Shown piece after piece: positions 15,501-30,500 of a stretch of DNA of 64,000 nucleotides; position 1 is the first letter of the stretch, and the number at the start of each line of letters is the position of its first letter. Made by a program: the position numbers and the translations under genes. The notes under the pieces are model-generated. The model had not been told where the DNA came from, searched no databases, and saw nothing but the letters and a program-made list of their open reading frames with translations. Origin of the DNA: Spirochaetaceae bacterium (GTDB lineage Bacteria; Spirochaetota; Spirochaetia; Treponematales; Treponemataceae); assembly GCA_017618015.1 (NCBI GenBank), contig JAFZVC010000074.1, positions 1-64,000 on the forward strand, in the 5' to 3' direction.

Positions 15501-18500
15501 ATCGCCACAGATGCAGTCGGAAAGAAGAGCAATGAAGACGATGGCACAAAGACTATAACAATAGATACGGAAACTCCAACCGTAACTGTTTCTGTTCCAA
15601 GCAAAGTAGACGGTACAACCCCGGCTGCAGTTACTGTGACTGTTTATGACAAGCGCATGACTGTACAGAAGGTGGAATATCAGTTTAATGATGGTACCGG
15701 ATGGCCAAACAACGATAACTGGACCGAAATAACGTCAACTTCTTCTGGATATGAGGTTGAGCTGAATACGACGGTCCTTGGATCGAACGAAGGAGAGCGA
15801 AAAGTCAGAGTAAAGGCAACCGATGGGTTGAATGAATCTGCTCCTAAAGAAGCAACGTTCTATTTTGATACGGCGTATCCGACTCTTGATATTACTGCAA
15901 GCGCAGAAAACTTCACGAACGGCGGCAATGGCGCTGAAAAGAAATATGTGCTCACAATAGAATCCTCCGACGCAAACCTTAAGGATGTCGTCGTTACGGC
16001 AAAGATAGGCGAAGGCGAAAATGCAACCCCATATAGCGGAACTTGGCCTTCCTCTTTCACTCCAGCGGCTGGAGCTACAACTATTAATGCGACAGTAGAA
16101 ATTCCTGTAAATACATCGACGCACTCTGCGGATGGCACGTATACGTTCACTATAACAGCAAGCGACAATGCCGGAAACAGAGTACCAGAAACTAAGAAAA
16201 TTACTATTGATACGACTGTTCCGACAGTTGACGCGCCTACGATAAGTGCCGCTACGAACGGTTATGTAACAGGAAACGCTGTAGATTTGACGGTTACTGC
16301 ATCTGATACAGGAAGCGGTTTGGACAGCGTACAATTCATCATCAGCGGAAAGAAGAGCGGTGAAAATGCTGTCAAAACGGAAGACGCGAATATTGGTACA
16401 ACTGGTGGAACATATCGCTTAATCCTTGGTGATTGGGATGAAGGTAATCTTACAATAACGGCGACGGCTAAAGATAAGGCTGGCAATACAGAAACCTCAG
16501 AAGAAGAGACATTCGTCGTTGATCAGGAATACCCGACCAGCGAGATTACAACGGACAATTTTGAGACAAATGAAACATTCAGTATTGAAGGTACAGCTTC
16601 CGACACATTCGGAATAGAAAAAGTCGAAGTATATCAGCAGATTGTTCCGGCAAGTGGTACTGCCCCGGCAGCTGTTCTTATAGAAACAATTTCAGAAGCG
16701 ACATCGTGGACGTTAGAGAATTTGCCAAGAGATCCTGAGAATCCATCTGAGACTTTGACGACCGGTACGGGCGCGGACGAAAAGCCAGTTTCCGGCACAT
16801 ACAAGTACTATGCAAAGGCAACGGACAAGGCAGGAAAGACGACAAAATCCTCGCCAGATGTAAAGGTAACAGTAGATACAATAGCTCCTGTAGTAACAAT
16901 AGCTGCACCTAAAGACAAAACGACTGGTAATGATTCTCTTTCCGGTGAGTCGTACTCATTCTACGGTAATGTTACAGATACGATTGAAGGTGTCGCGGGA
17001 GTCGGCGTAGACAAACTTATATATGCGTTCGTGAAATCGGATGACGATGATATAGACTCGACAACAGTGCCGTCACCAGCAGAAAATGATTGGCAGGAAA
17101 TGCCTGCTTCGGCTGGCAGATGGTCAATTATCAAGGCTTTGCCAGATAACACAGAAGATGATGACAAGTTGGATGAAGAACACTGGTATTTCTTTGTTAA
17201 AGCGGTCGATAATGCAGGAAACATAAGCGCTCCACAGAGTGTACACTTCCATGTGGATTCTGAGGCTCCTTCGCTTGATGTTTCTACAACTGGAATAACA
17301 GAAGACGATATATATTATTATTATAAAGCTTTACCTGATGGAACGACGACAGATACATTCACTCTCGAAGGAACAGCATCAGATTCATACGGAATAAAGA
17401 GCGTCGAGGTAAACGGTAGTGAAGTAACAGTTACCGGCGATAGTTGGAGTAAAGACATTACTATTACGCCGAATACCAGCACGACAGTTACTGTCAAAGT
17501 AACTGATTTGGTCGGTAAAACCGCGTCAAAGAGTTATACGCTTTATTTGGATAATACGGAACCAGAGCTTACTATCACATCTCCTGTTGCGGAAGATTCA
17601 CTTGAAGAAGGAACCGCAACGCTCAGAGGAACGGTTTCTGATGAAGGTAGCGGAGTAAAGAGCCTGAGTTACAGAGTAACAAGAGTTACTGGGGAAACAG
17701 AAACCGGTGAAACAGAAACTTCTGTGATAGATGAAACGTCCATTACGACAGGCGGTAAGAAGAACTGGACCGAAGATGTTAATCTTGGAGATGATGAGGG
17801 AACGTTCTATTTAACCGTTACAGCGAAAGATAATCAGGATAATGAAGCAACGAAGAAAAACAAATTCTTTGTGGATAAAGCCAACCCGACAATTACCGAA
17901 ACAAGCATTGGCGAAGGTGTCTTCACTATAAATGGCGGTGTTGAAAAAGAACTGACTTTATCTGGTACGGTTACTGATTCTAACGCTCTTGATAAGAATG
18001 CGGCTGTCACTATATCAGCAGACGGAATAACTACTGTCGAAATTCCAGCTTCATCAGTGGTTGATTCTGTATGGACAAAGACGTTCCTCCTTGGTGAGTC
18101 GAATCAAAATGACCCCAACTACCTTGCTGACGGAACATACGTATTCACTATAACGGCGAAAGACGTTGCAGGTAAAAAGAATTCGAAAACTCTGCAGCGC
18201 ACTGTAACGATAGATACTGTTGATCCTGTAATAACGGCAACAACAATTGTCGAATACACTGTAAACAATTTTGAAACAGGTACGGACAATAACAAGTGGT
18301 TGTTGTCATCATCTGTTCCAATCAAAGTAACTGTTACAGACGATAATCTTTCTACTGTAGAGTACGTTACGAATAAGGGAAGAGGTTCTCTTACAAAAGG
18401 CACTGGCAATGAATGGACAGCAACGACTATTCCGCTCGACGAGGGTGAGAATACTATCTATATAATCGCAAAGGATAGCGCTCAAAACGAAACGCGATAC

Positions 18501-21500
18501 CCGGCAAGTGGCGAAGAAAAAGTTTATATAGATGCTAAAGTTCCATCTATCACACTGGATGAAAGCTCTGCATTGCTTACGAAAGACGCCTTTGAGCTTT
18601 CTGGTTTTGCCGGAGACTCGAACATGCTTTCTCCGACTGTGGCAATAACCATAATGGCAGATAAAAACCGGCAGATAGGCGGAAGAGATAGAGTCGATTT
18701 GGATACGGCTGATCTTACGGAAGTAACCGAATCTAACCGTGAAGAACTTGAAGCTCCTGATGATATACTGAATGGACAATATAAGTGGACGCAGGAATTC
18801 TCTGTTGGAAATACAAATTCAACAAACGATAACTATGTTGCGGACGGAAAATATATATTCACTATCACTGCCAATGATGTCGCGAAACGCACGTTCGCAG
18901 TGTCTCGGACAATTACAGTAGATACTACAGCACCGACTTTCGATGGTGTTCCAACAATAAGCACAGCCACGAACGGTTACATAAAAGGTACGGCTATAAA
19001 CTTGGAAGTAAGCGCGTCTGACAGCTTAAGCGGTGTGGACAGCGTGAAGTTTATCATCAACAAGGAAGGCGAAGCTGCTTCTGATCCAGTTAATGCGGAA
19101 CTTGGCATTAACAGTTGGACATACCGCTTGCCGCTCGCTGAATGGGGCGAGGGCAAACTGACAGTCACAGCGAAAGCAACGGATAAAGCTGGTAATGAAG
19201 CTACTTCAACGGCAGTAGAATTTATCATCGACCAGTATGATCCTGTTGTTACTGAGACGGCTATTGGCACAAGTTCATCATGGAAACATGAGGACTTCAC
19301 TGTCAGCGGAAAAGTAACAGATACGCTCGGCCTTTCCACAAGTGGATTTACACTTACTGTTACTAAAACAGAAGATGATGTAACTACTACTTTGGACAAT
19401 ATTACAGTAGACACGCAGCCTGTCAGTGGTAAAGGTACTGCGGAAAATTGTACTGAATACACTTGGGCAGTTACTATACCTGTAGCATCTGATGAATCGT
19501 CTGTTTATACATTCGTAGCTAATGCAACAGATTTGAGCGGAAAATCGTCATCAGAGGGAATAACACGTACTGTTTCAATTGATACACAGTCACCAGAACT
19601 TACTTTTAAGTATCTTTCAACAGATCCTGCTGATAAAAATATAATGGAAGGAAATTCCTATACAATCGAGGGAACTGCGACAGATGGTCTTGCCGGAATA
19701 GAAAGCGTAAGTTACAAGCTTGATACCGAAGATGAAACAACAGACGGAATAACACTTTCCGGTGATAAAAAGAACAGAACTTGGAAGCTGCCGGTACAGC
19801 TTGGTACAGGCGGACTTTCTGAAGATGAACATACAATAGTAGTTTATGCACAGGATGCTGCTGGAAATGATGCGGAATCTATAGAAGCAACATTTATCGT
19901 AGATCTTGCTAACCCGACTGTTGAGTTTAACAACGCTGTAAGTATTCCTGCTTATATAAACGAAAACCTTTCTTTGACAGGAGTTGTAACTGACTCTAAC
20001 CCGCTTTCTGCTGACGCAATGGTAGTAAAAGCCTATGTCAACGGAACCGAATATACCGGTGCCAATGCTGCGACATACACTAAGACTGGCGCAAATGGCG
20101 GATCATGGAGCTTCACCGTTTTCGCCGACACTGACGGTGCAAAAGTGGTAAAGATAGTAGCCACCGATATTTCAGGAAAGAAAGCTGAAGATTCTGTAAC
20201 TATAACTGTAGATAAAACAGCTCCTACAGTAACTGTTGTTAACCCAGGCTCTAAAGATGCTGGTTTCGAACTTACTGCAAATGTTTATGATACCGGAAAA
20301 GGTATGACAGACGGTTCAGTCTGCTGGTCATTTAATGAAAATGCTACAGAAGCTCCTGAAAATGCTGCGGATAGTACAGATGCCAGTTTGTACTGGCAAG
20401 CCATGACACCAGGAACTGGATCTACATATACTGCCGAAATTACGGACGATGATCTTGGAACAACTGAAGGTGAAAGACATATATATGTTAAGGCAACGGA
20501 CGGACTTAACTGGTCTACGCCAGTCGGAACGTTGTTCTATTTTGATAAAGATGATCCAACTGTTGAGGTGACCGTATCACCGAACAGAAGTTATACTAAC
20601 AGCGACTACACGCTTACAGTAAACGCAGCCGATGCTAACCTCAGGGATGTTAAGATTACTGCAAAGAAAGGTAATACTGCCCTTACCGGTACCGGTGAGG
20701 AATCAGGTATATGGAAGACATTCACCGCAACGGACGGCGCAGTCACAAACCAGACAGCTACACTCACTGTTCCGTCAGATCCGGAAGACCACTCTGCTGA
20801 CGGCACATACACGTTCAACATAACCGCAACCGATAAAGCCGGAAAGACAGCGTTCGCATCAAAGACTGTTACGGTTGATACGACTGTTCCTACAGTAGCG
20901 GACACATTCGCCGTACCGGATACGACAGCCACAGAAGGCTCTTCGTACAGGTTCAGCGGAACAGCTTCCGACGAGAATGGAAGCGGTATCGAGAAAGTCG
21001 AGATATCATTCACGAATAAGCCTGAAACTGGTACTACATCCGATTCCGACAAGGAAGCGAACAAGATTGATGCATCCGGTCAGAACGGCTGGTCATACAC
21101 ACTGTACTTTGCTGACAACAGTATGTTTAATGCGGCTACAGGTGCGGAAGGTGACAAAGAAGTTCACGTCCGCGCTATAGACGCAGCTGGCAACGTAAGT
21201 CCTTGGGTAACGAAAGATTTCGTATACGACAAGAGCGCACCGACAAGCACAATTTCTCAATACAAGAATGCTGGCGATTCAGATACTAATATTACCGCAA
21301 ACAGTTTCGAGACAGGTAAGGTTTTCGAGCTCAAAGGTTCTGCAAGCGACACTTACGGAATAGCGAACGTCAAAGTTTACCAGCAGATTGTTCCTGCAAG
21401 CGGTACCGCACCGGCACCTGTTCTTATAGATACGCTCACAACTGCATCATGGACGTTACAGAATCTGCCAAGAGATCCTGAACATCCTGAATCGTCTTTG

Positions 21501-24500
21501 ACGACCGGTACAGGCGAGAACACTAAACCTGTTTCCGGCACATACAAATATTACGCAAAGACTGAGGACAGCTCCGGCAAGACGACGGATTCTGCCACTG
21601 TCACCGTCACAATCGATACGACAGCTCCGACAGTAACCATTACTGCTCCAGACAGCTCTGTATCGCCAACAAACGAAAAGACGGGTGAGAATTCGCTTTC
21701 TGATAACATCTACATGTTCCGTGGAACAGCATACGATGAAGGCGACGGCGCAGTCGGCGTCGCAAAGCTTATGTACGCGTTCGTAAAAGCGGACGATGCT
21801 TTCAATGCAACAGAACCTGAAGTAACAGCATGGGCAGATCAGACAGCGACAGCCGGCAACTGGTCTATTTCCATAACACTCTCTGCGGGTACGGGAACAC
21901 CGGCGACTGGCGAACTCAATGAAGCCCACTGGTATTTCTTCGCCAAATCTGTTGACGCGGCTGGTAACGAAAGTGATGTCAGCAAGATCCACTTCCATGT
22001 GGACAAGTCATCTCCGACTCTTACGATGACGACAGATAATGTCAAGGATAAAGAGAACAAGACATACTATTTCAAGGAAGACGACAGCTTTGACGCCACT
22101 GACGGAACGATTACCCTTGCCGGAACAACAGCCGACACATACGGAATAAAGAGCGTATCAATAACGACAAAGGCCGGCGAGGAAGATGCCGTAACAACAG
22201 ACCTCTCAACAAGCGGCAGCTGGACACACGCGTTCGAAGTTCCTGCAGATACAACTGTCACCGTTACTATAACGGCTACAGACAACTCCGATAAGGCCGT
22301 GACAAAGAACTACACGCTTTACAGGGATACTGTGGGTCCGACGTTGGAGATTATTTCTCCGGCTTCTGACGAATCATTCTTGAACAACACGATAAACCTT
22401 CTTAAAGGAACAGTATCAGATGAAGGAAGCGGAGTAAAAACAAGCATAAACTACAGCATAACTAAAGAAGGTGATGCGACCGCCACAAAAGAAGGAACAA
22501 TCACACGTAACGGTGAAAGTTGGACTTTGAACAGTGTCGATTTCCGCCTGATAGATGAAGTAACAAACGACTTTATTACGCAGGAAGGAACTTTCTCTCT
22601 GACAATTAGAGCAGAAGATACACTTGGTAATCCAAAAGAACAAACAGTTGTATTCTATGTAGATAAGGCAGATCCGACGCTCAGCGAAACTAGTGTAGGA
22701 ACGGGCGGAAAGACAACGAACGAGACGTTCACACTCTCCGGCTGGGTAAAAGAGACAAACGAGCTGAATTCGAGCGCAGCCGTAACCATAAGTGCGGACA
22801 ACGAAGGATTCGCAAATATCGAGTTAGTATCAAGCAACCTGACAAAAGTAGCCGACGGAACAAGCACGACTGCCATAGCGGACGACGCTACGTTCGAAGG
22901 CTGGTACTATTGGACTAAGACGTTCTATGTCGGCAACGTAACTGCCGGACAGAATGGTGTTCCTGCAGATGCGACAATCCTTGCTAACGGCACATACGTA
23001 TTCACGATAACCGCGAAAGACGTCGCAGGAAAGACGACCGTTATTCAGCGCACCGTAAAAGTGGACACGACAGCCCCAGTATTCTCGCCAAGAACACCTG
23101 ACGGTGATGACTACATCTACTACACGGCGACAGACACCGTCAGCGGCGCGCCATGGATGGACAGATCCGTAGTGGATATCAGCGTGAAAGTCGATGACGA
23201 GGCCAACGGCTCCGGCATCAATACTGTCGAATATGAAACGTCGGCAGGAAGCACTGGCGTCCTGAGGAAATCAGGCACGGACTGGATCGCGTCAGTTCCT
23301 CTTTCTGACGGCGAGAACGAGATACGCATAAAGGCGACCGACGTCGCAGGAAACGTATCGTATAAACCAGAGCCGGAAGGCAACACGGCTAATTACGTGA
23401 CGGTACGAGTGGACACGACAGCTCCTGTCGTCACGGCAGACAGCAGTACACAGGACATAATCACGAACGTAAGGGCAAGCAGTTTCTACCTTAACATAGC
23501 GGAAACTGGTTCCGGCATCGCATCAGTGACGGCAACCCTGGGCTCAGGCAGTACGGCAAGAACCATAACGATGACTAGCAGTGATTATGGCGTAATCGAA
23601 GCTCCGGAAGCCAATACCTCAATTACCGTTGGCGATGGAACGGAAACAGCGACACATAAAATCACTTTGAATGAGGCGGCACTGACCGGTCTTTCAGGAT
23701 CAGTGAAGCTTACCGTAAAAGCAGCCGACAACGTTGGAAATGAGTCCACCTCCGTGAACGTTGCGAACATCACTATAGATACGGAAAATCCGACGATCGA
23801 GAACTTGGACTTTAACGTGGCTTCTGGCAATACGTCTTTGGTTCACAAATCCGCGGAGAACACATACTATATCAAGGACGGAACGTTCAGAATCACGGGC
23901 CGTACAAGAGACAATATCGGAATCGAAAAGACGGAAGTAACAGTCGGTTCTGGAACAGCACAGCAGGTTACATCAGATACGAGCGGCTGGCACATCGACG
24001 TTAACCCGGTAGACTCCGGTTCACACACTACGACAGTTACCGTAACTGCCACGGATAAAGCCGGCAACCAGGCAAATCAGACGATAAACCTCACCTTTGA
24101 CACGACGGCACCAGAGGCGTTGCATATAATAGACTCCAAAGGCAAAGACCTAGTGTTCAGAGTTGGAAACTACAATAACGATGAGCGCACTGATGGTCCT
24201 GTATGGGATTCCAAAGACGAAGATGTAGGCGGAAAGTATTCCAAGGGTACTTACGGAAATACACGTACAATAACAATGCGCGGTCGCTATAACGATGAGG
24301 GCTCCGGTTTAAGAAGAATTTACTATAAGTTCTATGATACGGAAGCTGAAATTAATACTAAAGCTGCTGCCGGCACTCTTCTTGCAGATGTTGTAGGTAC
24401 GCCAGACGGTTACATTAATCCTTCCGATGAATCGACAAAACGTGTATTCTATAAGGTCGCAGCTAATGCTACAAATCCTATCGCTTCTGACAAGTGTACA

Positions 24501-27500
24501 CCATTTGCAGACGGCAACCCTGCGGAATATTACACGGAAATAACGACGAACTTCTTAAAGGAAGCGCTTGGTCCTAGTGTTGGTCTTAAAGATGGTGAGA
24601 ATTACTTTGTATTCGTGGCAGAAGATAATGTCGGCAACAAGTCAGTGGACTCTGCCAGAGTTCCGGATGACAGTCCTGCGGGCTATACAACTTATTACAA
24701 CTACGTTCTGAATGTAGATACAACCGCTCCGGTCGCAGTTAATGTAACTGGAATTACGTATAATGGAGCTACAAAGACATTAAATGAAGGTGAAAACCTG
24801 ATTGTAAACAAGAGCCTGATGGGAGCTAATGATACAATCGACATTAAGTTGACCGCGACGGATGATAATAGCGGAAGTGGAATAAAGTCTGTCGAGCTCA
24901 CAAAACTCGGAAATACAACGGTTTCATACAAAGAAAGTAATGCTGTGAACGGTGAGTATACAGTAAAGATTCCGCAGAATAAGGTTTCGTCAGGTGCCGT
25001 CAGCGTAAGAATTACGGATAAGGCGGGTAATGCCGCAGACTTTATCCTGTTCTCCATCACGGATGACTCAACGCCACCGACAGTTTCGCTTAATTCTCAC
25101 AACAGCGATACAACCGTGAACAAAACGATAACCCTCAAAGGTACCGCAGAAGACACTAACGGTGTAGATCCTGTAGTTGGAGTTTATTATACAAGAAGCA
25201 ATATAAGCAAACCGGCTGACAATACAACTCCTAATGGTACGAACGCAAATTCTGAATGGGTACCATACACAAGCTCAAACAAGAGCGGAACGAATTCATG
25301 GAGTATTGTAGTAGATACTGAAGCATCAGGCTTCGAAGACGGTGAAGACCACTACTTCACCGTAGCCGTGAAAGACAAAGCCGGCAACACAGGTTATTCG
25401 ACTCCTGTAAAGCTTACGATCGATCAGCTTTCTGACTGCCCAGTAATCAGGTTTAGTAATATAACGACAGATGATGAAGGTTTGCTCGTTAGTACGCAGA
25501 CACTCTTCGGTACAATAGAAGATGATGACGGAACGATAGACAGAATCTACGTATTCGTATCAGAAAATGAGCTGAGCAAGACCGAATGGGATAGTATTGA
25601 TTGGACGAGTATGGAATCTGATTCATCTTCGTATTCAACAGTGAAGAGCGGAGCCTGGTCATATCAGATCAAGGGTAACGATGGAATAAAATATCTTTAT
25701 TTCCGTGTTGCAGACAAATATAATACGTTTATAACTCCTTATAATTCAAAACCGGGTGAAAATGGGGTTTATATGATTGGCACTGACGAAACAGTAACGG
25801 TCATGAAGCCTCTTAAGCTTACCATAGATATGAATCCGCCGCAGATAAATCCTACTGTAAAAGTATATTCTCATACGACTGTAAATGACCACAAAGAATA
25901 CAATGATGAGGATCTTGAATTATTCACGAATAATATGATTTTTGGTGGAACTAAGAAGTATGTTGATATATATGCTTCTTCTTTTGATACAAACAAAATA
26001 TCAAAGATGACCATACAGATTTCAGGAGAGACCATAGACGAGAATAATGCGAACATTATAGTAGCTGAACAAACAGGAAAGAAAGACGGTGTTTATGATG
26101 TGTTTGTAAGGAAAAATATCGATGTTTCGGAATTGAATAGTGATTCGTACCAGTTGACAATAACTGCTTATGATAAATCTTCTTACAACTTTGTAACTCA
26201 TAATATTCGTATAGATAACGAAGCTCCTGGTTTTGACGTGGATTCTCTTTCATCTGGTGACGAAGTAGTAGGTGATACTGTTCTCCGTGGAACCGCAATG
26301 GATAATTATGCTGCTATTGCCTCTGTAAGCTATATGATTCCAACGAAAGCTACAGAGCTTTCTTCAATAATGGCTAATATGCCTGAAGGTTCTACCAATC
26401 AATGGATTCCAATGTCCAAAGTGGATGGAACTTCATCATCATGGAAGATGGAATTCATAGATAGAAGCATAGAAATAGATGGTGAAAACAAACAGCTTGC
26501 TACTTATGTGACAGGTTCTAATGCTGGCATATATGGTGAAGAAACTCAAACAAATTCGAATATTTGGAAACTTCCTATTCTATTCCGTACAGAAGACAGT
26601 ATGGGCAACGCAGATATTATAGGAAACAAGAAGGATGCGTCTGGCAATTATAACTGTTTCTATTTGATTGTAGACCCTGACGGAGACAAGCCTTCTGCTT
26701 CTATTACTTATCCTGCTATGTACGATAAAAATACACCAGTGACACTAGGCGGTACAATCCGTATATTCGGTGGGGCAAATGATAATATTGCTGTAAGTTC
26801 TGTCTTTATGCAAATTGATGCCGACGGTGATGGTGATTTTGATGACAACGATAAGACTGCGCTCCAGAATATGACTTACCAAGAAAACGGTAATACCAAA
26901 CGTATCTATAATCCTAATGGAAATACTTTTGGTACGGTTACAGAGAGCACAACTTTTGAAAACGGAAAAGGTTATGTTTTCGGAACCGGAGATGATTCTT
27001 GGTGGGGTATCAAGGTTAATGGAAAAGAAAACTGGAACATATCAATAAATGAACATGGTGAGTTCAATGAAATCTATGGGGCTGCAACTGCTGGTTACGA
27101 TGCGAATACAACGTATTATACCCAGTCAATTAGCAATGGTAATTATGTTTATACAAAAGTAATTTTCACAGAACAGAATCCTTATAATCCTAGTGAAAAT
27201 TACTATGTTAAGATTCCTATGCATATACGAGTCCGTGCGTTGGATAATAACAATAGGGTTGGTGACTGGGATTGGAACGGTGCTACTACGGATCATCCTA
27301 TTCCTATTGGAATAAAGATAGATACTGAAGGTCCTCAAATAGATAACCTTAGACTTGTTCAGTATGCTGCTAATAATACGACGGTAACTGCTTCTCAAGA
27401 TTATAAGGCAGATATATCCATTAAGGGTACATGGTATCTGACCGGGCATATCAGTGATAATGATGGTATAAAATCTTTATCACAGAATAGTACGAATTCG

Positions 27501-30500
27501 TCTGTTAAATCATTGGAAGTAAAACCAAATGGTTCGAATGATTGGGAATCGTTTACTTATGATGCAGACAACGAAATAACAGCTGCCGACTTCAGAATTA
27601 AGTTGGAAACGACCAACAGTGGTGATCTGAACTTTGCGATAACGGCGAAAGATACTGTTGAGCCGGAGAATGTTTCTAATTACCAAATCTCCATCAAGTA
27701 CGACAACTCTGCTCCTGCTGTTGGTGTAACGTTGACGACAAATGGAGGCGCCTATACTATAGGAAAAGGTGATGAAGAAGGTGACGATAAAACAGAAGTC
27801 ATACAGCAGAGCAATGGAGAATATACGATAGAAGGTATCGTTACTGACGGAAATGACAGCGGTTCGAGCGATTTCTCTCGTCTTGCAGTTTACTTTATGC
27901 GTGAAGGTAACAATAATGCGGTCAGTGAGAATCTGAGAAAAGATCGTATATATAACCCAGAGCTTTCAAAGGTTAACGACAATAACCTCTCATTTATTTA
28001 CGAAGAAGATGACACAACTGTACCAGGTAATGTTGTAAGAACTATTGATAATCTTCCAATATTCGTTGCCGGTGTCACGAAGAATTCAGACAGCAAACTT
28101 ACGTTGAACAATATAAATAACAGCGACAAGCACATCGTAAACATCCGCAAGGGTGGTCTTGTAAAGATAAAAGGTGTGTATCGCCTCATAACGGAAGTTT
28201 CGCCCGATTACAAGACAGTTACATTTGATCCGCCTGTAGGCGAAAACTTCTCACAGGCAGAATTCGTCTATGCTCTTATAATTGACAACCGTAAAATGGA
28301 AACTGCTTCTTACGAGAATGGCGATAAAACAGTTTACAATGATGATGGTGATAAGGTCATAGAGTCTGTCACATCAAGTAACAGTCTGGCTGTAGATAGC
28401 TTTAAAAAGAATGGAAACCTTCCTTCGGTTATAGCTGATGCTTCAGGAGCTGTTACAGGTTATAAGTGGTCAGTGACTATCGACTCAAAGAATATTCCTG
28501 ACGGACCTATTTATATATGTTGTGTCGCATTCGACAATGCCGGTAACATAAGCGAATTGCAGAAAATTGAAACGAGAGTGTTCAATAGTCGTCCTGCAAT
28601 TGCAAACATTTGGCTTGGTACGGATTATGACCGAAACGGGGATGTAAATGTCACGCTGGATGATGACGGCAAATTGATTTCTAGCGAGCTTGTAAAGATT
28701 CGTTCAGTTATTTCTACTACCAATACAACTTGGAAAACCAGTAACAATGCTTATACTGTTCCTCTTATAACTGACACTGATGGTTTCACAGCTGTGGGAA
28801 CTACTGTTATAAGACCGGAAATAGTAGGTGGTAACGGTATTCTTAACTATTACTATGCAGTTAAAGAACCGAATAAGGATATGACCTCTTATAAGCATCT
28901 GTCGAATGTGTCCGAAGCTAATGCTTATGACAATAGTACTCCTAAGAAGCTAAAAGTCTATAATAGCAATGAATACGTTTTCGTCATGGAGACAGATAAA
29001 TTAATTAAAGATGATAGTGAAAAACGTTCTGCTGAGGATAGTTTAAAGCAGAATTCTATTGTCTTCATGCTTTCTGGTGATAATGACGGACCAAACACAA
29101 AGCTTGGTGGTAACACATCTAATGGACTTGGAAACGGTGAAACAGAGTTCTATTTCAAGATTTATGATAGTACCGAGAACCTTGTCGGTAATAGTAATAT
29201 AGCCAATAACACAAGTCAGTGGGCTTCGTTCGGTATAAGAATCAATGTTCAGGTTGTTGATACTAAGCCACCAAAAGCAGAAATTTTACCGTTCAAGTGG
29301 AATGATAGCAGTGATAACAGCTTGTATAATAACAGCACAAATAATGGACATATAGAGCTTCCGGCTGACTTGCCGACAGAAACGTTCAAAACCACCAATA
29401 CTGGCGAATACGACCTTGATCCGAAAGTTTCTGGTAAGATAACTATTCGTGGTACTGCATATGATGAGACTTGTTTACAGTCCATCTGGATAAAAATGGA
29501 AGACTTTGCTGGACTTTATAAGATAACTGATGGTGTTAAAGACTATGTACAAGTTTCTGCGTTCAGCGGTGGTTCTTGGACACCGAAAGGTTCTATTGAT
29601 TCAGATGGCTATCACTTCTATGTTACTAACAATGACACTGATCTCTCTGACGGACACCATGTTGAATGGGCTCTTGACTTAGATACAAGCCGTATTAGTG
29701 GTGGCGTAGGATTAGACAAGATAATTCAAGTTAAAGTTCTTGATACCGGTGCAAACGATAACACTATGGCTGCTAATGGCGATGGCGACGTCTATATAGA
29801 CCAAACAACAAATGAGAAAGCTATCGATCAAGCAAAAGTGAAAAAAGCTAAGTTGCAGATGGATGTTGTGCCGTATATAAAAGGAGTAAAGACAGCGCTT
29901 TCTTCGCTCCATAAAGGTAATTTCTCTTCTGTATATGATAGAACTGCTTTAGGTCACTATCCAGTTTCGATGAAAGAAGATATTTACCTGTACGGTTTCA
30001 ACCTTGATGGTGGAACTTTGTACGATTCAAGCGAAACTCCAAAAGCTGCGGAATTAACAAAGATTTCTAATATAAGCAATCTTCCCGCTAAACCAAATTG
30101 GTATTCCACAGGTTTGTCATTTGATACGATGTATAAAACAACGTATGATCCGGACAATTCAAAGAATGGAATTTCCGAATTTACATCGGGAAAAATTTCA
30201 GTCAAGGTAAATGATGTAGAATCGTTGAACAACAAGAACAAAAACGACGGTAAAGGTTCGTATGGTGGTGTTGTAAACCTTAATTCTTCTCCAGCCGGTA
30301 ACAATGACGTTTTTGAGAACTATTATAACCGTCAACCAAATGGTATCAACAACAATCTTTTGACTGATGATGTTTATCTTGATATCTGGCAGATTAATTC
30401 TGAAGCGGCTAAACCTAAAACCGGCGGAGTGGCAGAACCGGTTATGAGTATCAACCCTTCGAATCATAAGATTGAGTTCGCATTTGTTAATGGAACCCTA

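Noticed and set aside
15735-16334. Long antisense open frames inside the giant genes
   Set aside because: Frames of up to about 200 codons occur opposite the repeats, but they follow the repeat period, have odd composition (many Cys, Arg or Ser) and lack ribosome binding sites. They are shadows of the sense genes.
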